Part shown: positions 1 through 7,169 of the stretch, piece after piece
Layout of the letters: each line of letters opens with the position of its first letter
Position numbering within the stretch: the stretch's first letter is position 1
NCBI GenBank assembly: GCA_964516135.1
Contig: CAZEWN010000002.1
Location: 62,001 to 126,000, forward strand
Source of the DNA: 34-65-8 sp964516135
Lineage (GTDB): Bacteria > Pseudomonadota > Alphaproteobacteria > Sphingomonadales > Sphingomonadaceae
Direction: 5' to 3'
Length of the DNA: 64,000 bases
Program-made: the position numbers and the translations under genes
Notes under the pieces: model-generated
Databases searched by the model: none
Told to the model about the DNA's origin: nothing
The model's input: the letters and a program-made list of their open reading frames with translations, nothing else

Positions 1-175
1 GAAACCTGGCGGCGCCGCGACTGCTGCCGCTTGTCCGCGAAACCAGCACCGCGTCGTCTACTTCACCAGCGATCAGCCCTCCGGGCCAATCGAGCCGCGC
101 CTCGGCAATTTCCCCACGTTCGATGCGGACCGCGCGGTCCTCGCCGATTCCGCGTTCGACCAGCCACTCAGCCAA
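1..175 (-). CDS. Ribonuclease E/G-like protein, N-terminal fragment (runs off window)
   Basis: The visible 58 codons read LAEWLVERGIGEDRAVRIER and go on through a DWPGG motif to VDDAVLVSR. This resembles the N-terminus of the short ribonuclease E/G-like proteins found next to maf in sphingomonads; the family assignment is from memory of that synteny. The start is a TTG at 173-175, inside the last codons of maf, so the two genes overlap by 8 bases and are probably translationally coupled. The predicted role is RNA processing or decay in the cytoplasm. The catalytic region lies outside the window, so activity cannot be judged. It is the third gene of the infA-maf operon. Confidence 0.65.
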   Translation of the reverse strand, partial: MAEWLVERGIGEDRAVRIERGEIAEARLDWPGGLIAGEVDDAVLVSRTSGSSRGAARF

Positions 176-743
176 GGGGGAATCCCGCCGCCTTGAGCAG
201 CGCGCGGGTCTCATGGAGCGGCAGGCCGACGACGCCCGAATGGCTGCCGTCGATCCGGCGAATCAGCCCCTCGGCCGCGCCCTGGATGGCATATCCACCC
301 GCCTTGCCGTGCCATTCGCCGCTTGCGAGATAGGCTGCCAGTTCCTCGGCGGAGAGGCGCTTGAACACTACGATCGTTTCCGACAGCCGTTCGCGCATCG
401 TGCCGTCGGGCGCGCGCAGCGCAACTGCGGACAAGACCCGGTGGCGGCGTCCCGAGAGCAGTTCGAGGCACCGCCGCGCCGTCGCCTCGTCCTCCGCCTT
501 GGGCAGGATGCGGCGCCCCACCGCGACTACCGTGTCGCCCGCGAGCACGAACGACTCGTCCGATGCGGCCGCCAGCGCTTTCTCGCGCGCCATGCGGATG
601 GCATAGGCGCGCGGCAGTTCAGCTTCGCCCGGGCGCTCGTCAATATCGGCGGAAACCACGCGCGCGGGCGCGATTCCCAGCCGCGCGATCAGTTCGCGGC
701 GGCGCGGGCTGGCGGATGCGAGGACGAGCGTGGGCTGGCCCAC
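168..743 (-). CDS. maf: Maf family nucleotide pyrophosphatase
   Basis: This 191-aa protein has the normal length for Maf/YceF/YhdE house-cleaning pyrophosphatases, which hydrolyse non-canonical or canonical nucleoside triphosphates to monophosphates in the cytoplasm. The N-terminal signature LASASPRRRELIARLG (about residues 7-22) is the hallmark of the family. The VLAGDTVV stretch and a Glu/Arg-rich acidic region around SADIDERPGEAELP follow as expected. It starts 7 bases after the infA stop and its 3' end overlaps the ribonuclease-like gene, so it is the middle gene of a compact operon. Which Maf subfamily (dTTP/UTP or m7GTP) cannot be settled by eye. Confidence 0.93.
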   Translation of the reverse strand: MGQPTLVLASASPRRRELIARLGIAPARVVSADIDERPGEAELPRAYAIRMAREKALAAASDESFVLAGDTVVAVGRRILPKAEDEATARRCLELLSGRRHRVLSAVALRAPDGTMRERLSETIVVFKRLSAEELAAYLASGEWHGKAGGYAIQGAAEGLIRRIDGSHSGVVGLPLHETRALLKAAGFPLG

Positions 744-750
744 GGGCGCG

Positions 751-996
751 TTACTGCGGCCCCGGGCCGCCGCGTCCGGGCATGAAGCGGTAGGTGATCC
801 GCGCTTTTGTCAGGTCGTAGGGCGTCAGTTCGCACAGAACCTCGTCACCCACCAGCACGCGGATGCGGTTCTTTCGCATCTTGCCCGCGGTGTGGCCGAG
901 CACCTCGTGACCGTTCTCGAGCTCCACCCGGAACATCGCGTTAGGCAGCAGCTCCACCACCTTGCCGCGCATTTCGAGGAGTTCTTCTTTGGCCAT
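751..996 (-). CDS. infA: Translation initiation factor IF-1
   Basis: An 81-aa protein beginning MAKEELLEMRGKVVELLPNA, the strongly conserved start of bacterial IF-1, followed by the S1/OB-fold core (HTAGKMRKNRIRVLVGDEV). IF-1 binds the 30S A site and assists IF-2 and IF-3 in start-codon selection. The last eight or so residues (GRGGPGPQ) form a short Gly/Pro tail beyond the usual 72-residue length. The ATG at 994-996 has a GGAAA-type ribosome-binding sequence a few bases upstream and matches the universal N-terminus. It heads the infA-maf-ribonuclease operon and is divergent from the TonB-dependent receptor, with 210 bases between the two starts. Confidence 0.97.
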   Translation of the reverse strand: MAKEELLEMRGKVVELLPNAMFRVELENGHEVLGHTAGKMRKNRIRVLVGDEVLCELTPYDLTKARITYRFMPGRGGPGPQ

Positions 997-1206
997 GCAG
1001 TTTCCGGTTTCCGTGCTGTTTGTCGAAAAATGTCGCGCGCCCATAGCGGCAGGCGTTGCAAAAGGAAAGAGCGCGGCGATGGCGCGGCCCGGGGAACACA
1101 AGCCGCGACAATTTATTACCTCGTGAATGTTGATTGTCCGGTGCGGGGCCGCCAAGCCCCGTTGGTGGTCGGGGGACCGAGAATAGCAGGCAAGGGCCCA
1201 ACGACC

Positions 1207-4200
1207 GTGAAGACATCCATCAGCCGCGTTTCCTTCATCGCGCTTGCGAGCGTCCTGGCGACGGCTGCACATGGCCAGGACGGGTCGGTGCTGGCCGCTC
1301 AGGCCCAGGTCGGCCAGCCCCAGACCGCCGAAGCGGACGATGATCAGCCCGAGACCGGCGGCGAAATCGTCGTCACCGCCACGCGCTTGCGCGGGGAGGT
1401 CGAAACCGATGTTCCACCCGTGGTGACTCTTGACGAGGCGGAGATCGCGGCGGTCGGCGCAGGTTCGCTGGAGGATCTTATTGCCCAGCTTGCGCCGCAG
1501 ACCGGATCGGGGCGCGGGCGCGGCGGGCGCCCCGTTTTCCTCGTCAACGGCCAGCGCGTGTCGGGCTTCCGCGAAATGCGCCGTTATCCGCCCGAAGCGA
1601 TCCAGAAGGTCGAAGTCTTCCCCGAGGAAGTGGCGTTGCAATATGGCTATCCCGCCGATCAGCGCGTGATCAATTTCATCCTCAAGGACAACTTCGCCAG
1701 TCGCGAGATCGAGCTGGAGATCGGCGGCCCTACCGGCGGCGGCCGGGCTGAGGGAGAGGCGGAATTCTCGCAGCTTACCATCACCGGTCCCAACCGGCTG
1801 TTGCTGGGCGTGGAATACAACCGATCGACGCTGCTGACCGAGGACGAGCGCAACATCATTCAGACGCCCGGCAGCGTCCCCACGGTCGCGGGCGACCCCG
1901 ATCCCGCCGCGTTCCGCAGCCTGGCGGGATCGGGCGACACGGTCGAGGTGGAGGCGACCTGGAACACGGCCTTTGGCGAAGGCCGCAATGCCGCGACCTT
2001 CTCGCTCAACGGGAACCTGACGCACGAGACCGGACTGTCGCTGTCGGGCCTAGACACCGTGTTGCTAGCCGATGGCACGGCCAGCGCGCTGCGGACACTC
2101 GACAACGATCCGCTCGAACGCCGCCGCCGCGCAACCACGGGCGCGATCGCAAGCTCGTTCAACAAGCCGGTCGGGGAATGGAACCTGTCGGCCACGGCCG
2201 ATGCAAGCCATGGGCGGACGGTCAACCTGATCGACCGCCGCCGCAATGGGCAGGTTCTGCAGAACCTGGTCGATGCCGGTCAGCTGGCGATCGACGGCCC
2301 GCTGCCGAGCATCGCTGGCGCCGGCGTCGACCGTTCGGTCACCAATCTCACCAATGCCACCTCGCTGGTGACGCTGCGCGGCAATCCCGTGCTTTTGCCA
2401 GGGGGAGAGATCGGGGTCACATTCGATGCCGGCTATACGTGGGACCGCATCGCCAGCACGGACACCCGCGCGAACGTGGGCGAAACCGTGCTCACGCGCG
2501 GCGACCTGACTGCCGGGGTGAACGTGGGCATCCCGATCGCCAGCGCGCGTGAGGGGTTTCTGGACCCGCTTGGCGAACTCAGCCTCAACCTTGGTGCGGG
2601 AATCAACCATCTGTCGGACTTCGGCACATTGCACGACTGGACCGCAGGGCTAAACTGGCGCCCGACCGATCGGCTGTCGCTCCAGGCGAGCTATACCATG
2701 CGCGAGGCGGCGCCCGGTCTTGCGGCACTGGGCGATCCGCAAATCCAGACCTTCAACGTGCCGGTGTTCGACTTCACCCGCGGCGAGACGGCGCTGGCGA
2801 CGATCACCGGCGGGGGCAACCCGTTCCTGCTCGCTGAAACGCAGCGCGACATCAAGCTGTCCGCCGCCTACGAGCTCGACCTGTTTGACCGTGCCGACAT
2901 CCGTGTGGAATACTTCCGCAATCGGTCGGACGACGTGACCGAAGGCTTTCCGCTGCTGACGCCCGCGATCGAGGCGGCGTTTCCTGACCGTGTGACGCGC
3001 GATGCCGACGGGCGCCTCGTCGCGATCGACCGGCGATCGGTGACCTTCGCCGAACGCAACAGTTCGCGCATCCGCTATGGCATCAACCTGTTTGGCCGCG
3101 TCGGCCAGCCTTCAGCGGAAGGTGCGGGCGGTGGCGGGCGCGGGGCGGTAATGGGTGCGATACGCGCGGCCCAGCCCGCCGCCCCGCCCGCCGCTTCGGG
3201 AACAGGTGGCCGTGGCATCGGCGGGCCCGGTGGCTTCGATCCCTCGCGCTTTGCCGATTTGCGCCAGCAGGTTTGCGCCGATCCGGCCAGGCCGATTGAT
3301 CCGGCCATCCTGCCGCTGCAGATGCGTGAGCGTGTTGCGGGGCCAGATGGCACCATCGATCCGGCCCGGCTGGAGCAATTGCGCCAGCGGTTCTGCAGCG
3401 CCGAGCCGCGCCAGTTTGATCCCGCGCGGATGGCCGCGATGCGCCAGACGCTGTGCGCGAGATTTGATCCCGACAACCCGTCGGGCGCGCCGGTCCCGGA
3501 CCTGTCGGCCCTGCCGGAAGAAATGCTCGCCCGCCTTCGCGGCGCGGACGGCCAGATCGACCATACCCGCGCGACCGAGCTTCGCAACCGCGTCTGCGCG
3601 CTGCCAAATCCTGCCGAGACGGGCGGCGAAGGGCGCCAGCGTGGCAGCGGTGAACGCGGCGGCGAGGCGCGAGGTGCTGGCGGCGGGGGAGGAATGGGCG
3701 GCTTCGGCCGCGGCGGCGACGGACAGGGGCGCTGGAACCTCTCGCTCTATCACACCGTCGAGCTCGAAAACGAGGCGCTGATCGCGCCGGGTGTGCCATT
3801 GCTCGACCTCCTCAATGGTGACGCGCTTGGTGCGGGGGGCGTGGCGCGGCACCGGGTCGAACTGGAAGGCGGCGTATTCAAAAGCGGCCTCGGCATGCGC
3901 CTTTCGGCCAATTACGCCAGCGGCACCGTGGTCGAAGGGAGCGGCCTGCCCGGATCAAGCGACTTGACCTTCGGCGATCTTGCCACCTTCAACCTGCGCG
4001 TGTTCGCCGATCTGGAACAGCAGCGCTGGCTGACCGGCGAAACGCCGGGGTTCTTCAAGGGCGCGCGACTGTCGCTGCGGGTCGACAACCTGTTCGAAGC
4101 GCAGCAGCGTGTGACGGATGAAACCGGCGCGGTGCCGATCAGTTACCAGCCCGGCCTGATCGACCCGCTGGGCCGGACCGTGGCGGTGGAATTCCGCAAG

Positions 4201-4209
4201 GTGTTCTAG
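1207..4209 (+). CDS. TonB-dependent receptor-like outer-membrane protein with Gly-rich, four-Cys insert
   Basis: A 1000-aa protein starting at GTG 1207 with a signal peptide (KTSISRVSFIALASVL, probable cleavage near AHG-Q). A TonB-box-like GEIVVTATR and a plug domain (PVFLVNGQRVSGFREMRRYP, then EVFPEEVALQYGYPADQRVI) follow, then beta-barrel sequence ending in the terminal aromatic RKVF typical of outer-membrane barrels. The barrel is interrupted at about residues 638-842 by two Gly-rich linkers around a segment with four FDPxRxxxLRxxxC-like units (Cys 690, 730, 750, 797). It probably imports a ligand across the outer membrane; the ligand is unknown. The frame stays open far upstream, but the GTG directly before the signal peptide is the sensible start. 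Its end overlaps the convergent hydrolase by 4 bases. Confidence 0.85.
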   Translation: MKTSISRVSFIALASVLATAAHGQDGSVLAAQAQVGQPQTAEADDDQPETGGEIVVTATRLRGEVETDVPPVVTLDEAEIAAVGAGSLEDLIAQLAPQTGSGRGRGGRPVFLVNGQRVSGFREMRRYPPEAIQKVEVFPEEVALQYGYPADQRVINFILKDNFASREIELEIGGPTGGGRAEGEAEFSQLTITGPNRLLLGVEYNRSTLLTEDERNIIQTPGSVPTVAGDPDPAAFRSLAGSGDTVEVEATWNTAFGEGRNAATFSLNGNLTHETGLSLSGLDTVLLADGTASALRTLDNDPLERRRRATTGAIASSFNKPVGEWNLSATADASHGRTVNLIDRRRNGQVLQNLVDAGQLAIDGPLPSIAGAGVDRSVTNLTNATSLVTLRGNPVLLPGGEIGVTFDAGYTWDRIASTDTRANVGETVLTRGDLTAGVNVGIPIASAREGFLDPLGELSLNLGAGINHLSDFGTLHDWTAGLNWRPTDRLSLQASYTMREAAPGLAALGDPQIQTFNVPVFDFTRGETALATITGGGNPFLLAETQRDIKLSAAYELDLFDRADIRVEYFRNRSDDVTEGFPLLTPAIEAAFPDRVTRDADGRLVAIDRRSVTFAERNSSRIRYGINLFGRVGQPSAEGAGGGGRGAVMGAIRAAQPAAPPAASGTGGRGIGGPGGFDPSRFADLRQQVCADPARPIDPAILPLQMRERVAGPDGTIDPARLEQLRQRFCSAEPRQFDPARMAAMRQTLCARFDPDNPSGAPVPDLSALPEEMLARLRGADGQIDHTRATELRNRVCALPNPAETGGEGRQRGSGERGGEARGAGGGGGMGGFGRGGDGQGRWNLSLYHTVELENEALIAPGVPLLDLLNGDALGAGGVARHRVELEGGVFKSGLGMRLSANYASGTVVEGSGLPGSSDLTFGDLATFNLRVFADLEQQRWLTGETPGFFKGARLSLRVDNLFEAQQRVTDETGAVPISYQPGLIDPLGRTVAVEFRKVF

Positions 4210-4997
4210 TTGAGCTTGCCGCGCGGGAACATCAGCGCGGCAAGGCCTTTCGGCGCGAAGCGTTTCCACTTGCCTTCTGGCTGCGCCAGCCGGTCTGCGA
4301 TCGCGTAGATCGCGGCCGGGTTGACGCCGAGGCCGCAGTGGCTGGCGACGACCTCGATGTTTTCGACTTCTCCCTTCCCGTGCTGCACGGACCCGCGCCA
4401 GTGGACCACGCCATCAGTCCGGGTGAGAATCGAGGTGGTCGGCACCGGCGGCGCCTCGCCCAGCGACTGGAAGTGGCCATTGCGGACCGGTTCCGGCTCC
4501 GGCCCGTTGAGCCATTCGAACAGACGGCGCGCGTTCGTGTGGTTGCGATCGTCGCTGATCGGGCTGCCGAGCGAGATGACCTGTCGCACCTTGTCGGGCG
4601 CCTTCTTGGCCAGTTCGCGCGCGAACACGCCGCCCAGGCTCCAGCCGACGATGCTGACCTTGCCCCCAGTGCGGCGGTAGAGCGCGCCGAGGCAGTCCAT
4701 CATCGCGGTCACGCGCGCCTCGTCCACCTTGACGTTGCGGCCGAGGTTCCAGCCGACCGCCTCATACCCGAGGTCGCTCAGCAGTGAACGCAGCGGTCCG
4801 GTCGAGGTGTCGGACGCCATGAAGCCGGGCAGCACCAGCACGCCGTGCCCGTCGCCTTTTGGCAGCGCTCCCATGAACGGGCGCAGCGCGTAGAACGCGG
4901 CCAGTTCGCCCAGCGCGCGGCCCGGTTCGGCCAGCGTCAGCAGGCGGCTCGGCGGGCGCGCGGTGCGATCCTCGGCGGCGATGGTGCCGGTGGTCAT
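4206..4997 (-). CDS. Alpha/beta hydrolase
   Basis: A 263-aa protein with an alpha/beta-hydrolase core: GVLVLPGFMASD near residues 52-63 forms the oxyanion region and GWSLGG supplies the likely nucleophile Ser120. A LGSPI strand follows, with a C-terminal SHCGLG carrying the probable catalytic His. The best match in character is the esterase/lipase branch. The ATG at 4995-4997 overlaps the stop of the upstream acyltransferase as ATGA, so the two are translationally coupled. The pairing of a wax-ester/triacylglycerol synthase with a lipase-like hydrolase suggests a role in making and mobilising neutral lipid, which is inference. No signal peptide is visible, so it should be cytoplasmic. Confidence 0.85.
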   Translation of the reverse strand: MTTGTIAAEDRTARPPSRLLTLAEPGRALGELAAFYALRPFMGALPKGDGHGVLVLPGFMASDTSTGPLRSLLSDLGYEAVGWNLGRNVKVDEARVTAMMDCLGALYRRTGGKVSIVGWSLGGVFARELAKKAPDKVRQVISLGSPISDDRNHTNARRLFEWLNGPEPEPVRNGHFQSLGEAPPVPTTSILTRTDGVVHWRGSVQHGKGEVENIEVVASHCGLGVNPAAIYAIADRLAQPEGKWKRFAPKGLAALMFPRGKLN

Positions 4998-6538
4998 GCC
5001 TTGGTGCTTCCCTTCTTTTTCGGCTTGGCAGCAGCAGAACGCTCCGCGGCTCTCTTCGTTGCCTTCGCCGGTTTGCCGGTGCTGCCGGTCTTGACGGGCG
5101 CCGCTCTGACCGCGACGGGCGCCTTGGCCGCGTCGCGCAGTTCGGCGAAACTTTCCTCGATGCACTGCGCGTAGAATTCCGGATCGGGCATAAGCTTGCG
5201 GCAGGCGGTGAAGGCGATTGTCGCTTCCTCGCAGTAACTCTGGACGACGTGGCCGAGGCCCAGCCCATCGGTGAGGCACAGCAGGCCCATCATGCTCTCG
5301 AGCCGTGCGCCGCTCGAATAGATCGGCACCGGCGGGCCGGGCACGTTGGTCACCACCGTGCTGAACGGGGCCGTCATGCCCCGGTTGGCGAGGCCGAGCC
5401 GGGTGTAGAGCTGCGCCCCCAGCGCCATGAACAACGCCGGGCTGACCTTGCTCATTTCGGTCATGTTGCGCGCGCCGACGGCATCGGTCACCGCCTTGGA
5501 ATTGGTCGTCTGCGCCTGGACATACCTGAGCCGTTCGAGCGGGTCTTCGATATGCGTGCCCAAGGGCGCGATCATCGCAGCGACCTGGTTGCCCATGTCG
5601 CCCTTCTCGCTGCCCGATCTGACTGAAATCGGCGCCATGGCGGTCAGCGTTTTCTTGGGCAGGTCGCCGTGCGCCACAAGGTATTTCCGCATCGCGCCGC
5701 CGACTATGGCGAGGAACACGTCGTTGACCTTGGCCCCCGGCACGGCGGTGCGGATGGCCTTGATATCGGCCAAGGGCACGCTGCGCCCCTCCACCACGCG
5801 GCCCGAACTGATTGCCTTGTTGAAGCGTGTTCTTGGCGCGATCATTTCGCCGTGGAGGGCGAACTCCTTCTTCGCCAGTCCCGCGATCGCCTTCGCCAGC
5901 CCCGGCGCGGCCTTGGCCGCCACCTCAAGCTGCTTCATCGGATTGAGCAGCGCGCTGACGTAGCTCTTGCCAAGCAGCTCGACCGGGCCGGGCACTTTCT
6001 CGGGCTTCCACGTGTCTGGTTCGCGCGGGGGCGGGGTGTCGGGCGACAGCGTATGCATCGCCTCCATCAGGTCGATCCCGCTCATCCCGTCGATGGCGGC
6101 ATGGTGGACCTTGGTCACCATGGCGTAGCTGCCGGGCGCGACCCCGGGGATGTTGTCCAGCCCCTCCACGACGGTGAATTCCCACGGCGGGCGGGTCAGG
6201 TCCAGGGGTCGTGCGAAAATCCGCGCCGCCTGAATGCACAGCTGACGCCAGTCGCCAGGCCTGGGCAGGGCGATGTGGCGGACGTGGTATTCGAGATCAA
6301 AGTCGGGGTCCTCGATCCAATAGGGGTAATCGAGGTCGAAGGGCACCCGCACCATGCGCTGGCGGATCGTGCGGCTTAGCTGCTTGCGGCTGTCGAAGAA
6401 GGCAAGGATGTCCTTGAACCGCACGAACCCACCGGGCGCCGTCGCCGGGTTATAGATCAGGATCGAGCCGATGTGCATCGGCGAGTTGCGCGTTTCCAGC
6501 GCAACGAAGCTGGCATCCATGCCCTGGAGCTGCCGCAT
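4994..6538 (-). CDS. Wax ester synthase/diacylglycerol acyltransferase (WS/DGAT)
   Basis: A 514-aa protein with the WS/DGAT active-site motif HHAAIDG at residues 145-151 (HHxxxDG), the N-terminal GMDASFVALETRNSPMHIGS typical of the family, and the C-terminal half with the NVPGPPVPIY motif. These enzymes join an acyl-CoA to a fatty alcohol or diacylglycerol at the membrane surface. The ATG at 6536-6538 is preferred over a TTG five codons upstream because a GGGGGA Shine-Dalgarno stretch sits just before it. The last 50 residues or so are Ala/Lys-rich (KATKRAAERSAAAKPKKKG), probably a disordered basic tail. The gene is coupled to the downstream hydrolase. Confidence 0.93.
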   Translation of the reverse strand: MRQLQGMDASFVALETRNSPMHIGSILIYNPATAPGGFVRFKDILAFFDSRKQLSRTIRQRMVRVPFDLDYPYWIEDPDFDLEYHVRHIALPRPGDWRQLCIQAARIFARPLDLTRPPWEFTVVEGLDNIPGVAPGSYAMVTKVHHAAIDGMSGIDLMEAMHTLSPDTPPPREPDTWKPEKVPGPVELLGKSYVSALLNPMKQLEVAAKAAPGLAKAIAGLAKKEFALHGEMIAPRTRFNKAISSGRVVEGRSVPLADIKAIRTAVPGAKVNDVFLAIVGGAMRKYLVAHGDLPKKTLTAMAPISVRSGSEKGDMGNQVAAMIAPLGTHIEDPLERLRYVQAQTTNSKAVTDAVGARNMTEMSKVSPALFMALGAQLYTRLGLANRGMTAPFSTVVTNVPGPPVPIYSSGARLESMMGLLCLTDGLGLGHVVQSYCEEATIAFTACRKLMPDPEFYAQCIEESFAELRDAAKAPVAVRAAPVKTGSTGKPAKATKRAAERSAAAKPKKKGSTKA

Positions 6539-6612
6539 CCCGTCCCCCCGCAAGTGCCCGTTACCGGGTCGTTAGGTAATGGGTATCACAGGGCGGGGTG
6601 CGGTCAATGGAA

Positions 6613-6641
6613 TTGACTTGCGTACAGAAATACGTACATGT
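6613..6641 (+). promoter_or_regulatory. Putative yefM promoter with two CGTACA operator half-elements
   Basis: A TTGACT -35-like element lies at 6613-6618, with a weak -10 region about 17 bases downstream. Within it CGTACA occurs at 6621-6626 and again at 6633-6638, exactly 12 bases apart. The E. coli YefM-YoeB operator is built from TGTACA hexamers, so this arrangement fits autorepression by the adjacent antitoxin. Assignment is by analogy. Confidence 0.55.
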
Positions 6642-6647
6642 TACGCG

Positions 6648-6902
6648 ATGCAGACCGAAACCTTCACCAATTCGCGCGCCAATCTGAAGGCGATCATGGA
6701 CCGCGTGGTCGCAGCGCGCGCGCCAATCCGCATCTCGCGACAGAAGGCGGAGGGCGTGGTCATGGTGTCGGAAAGTGAGTGGGAGGCGATCGAGGAGACG
6801 CTCTACCTGCTGTCCTCACCGCGCAATGCCGAGCGACTGCTCGAAGCGGTTCGCGGCCTGGAGGCGGGCGAGGGTGAGGCCAGGCAGCTCATTCAGCCGT
6901 GA
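6648..6902 (+). CDS. yefM: YefM/Phd family antitoxin
   Basis: An 84-aa protein with the Phd/YefM fold signature: N-terminal SRANLKAIMDRVVAARAPIRI, then VVMVSESEWEAIEETLYLLSSP and an acidic C-terminal tail that in the family wraps the toxin. It neutralises the YoeB partner and binds the operon promoter through its N-terminal half. The ATG at 6648 is chosen because it matches the MQTETFTNSR-type family start and lies just after the operator-like repeats; the frame is open further upstream without family similarity. The stop overlaps the toxin start (GTGA), the classic coupling of type II toxin-antitoxin genes. Confidence 0.92.
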   Translation: MQTETFTNSRANLKAIMDRVVAARAPIRISRQKAEGVVMVSESEWEAIEETLYLLSSPRNAERLLEAVRGLEAGEGEARQLIQP

Positions 6903-7165
6903 ACCTCATGTTCTTCCCCACCGCGTGGGACGACTATCTTCACTGGCAGGCCAACGATGCGAAGATGCTGGCGCGGCTCAACGGCCTTCTGGTGGAATGC
7001 CAGCGCCATCCGTTCAAGGGTACGGGCAAGCCGGAGCCGCTTAGGGGCAACCTCGCCGGGTGGTGGTCGCGCCGCATCGACATCGAACACCGCCTCGTCT
7101 ATCGGGTGACGGGGGCGGGCGACAAACAAGCCCTCGAAATCGCGCAATGCCGCTACCATTACTGA
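6899..7165 (+). CDS. yoeB: YoeB family mRNA interferase toxin
   Basis: An 88-aa protein ending in RYHY with the YoeB core WDDYLHWQ near the N-terminus and KPEPLRGNLAGWWSRRI centrally. The residues needed for ribosome-dependent mRNA cleavage in E. coli YoeB all appear: Glu46, Arg65 and the terminal His-Tyr (87-88 here). The toxin therefore looks intact. The GTG at 6899 overlaps the antitoxin stop; an ATG three codons later is an alternative. The gene ends only four bases before the uvrC GTG, so uvrC may share its transcript, although uvrC is an unrelated housekeeping gene. Confidence 0.95.
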   Translation: MNLMFFPTAWDDYLHWQANDAKMLARLNGLLVECQRHPFKGTGKPEPLRGNLAGWWSRRIDIEHRLVYRVTGAGDKQALEIAQCRYHY

Positions 7166-7169
7166 TGCC

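Noticed and set aside
730..1206. Upstream extension of the TonB-dependent receptor frame
   Set aside because: It overlaps infA on the other strand and would bury the signal peptide; the GTG at 1207 directly before the signal peptide is better.
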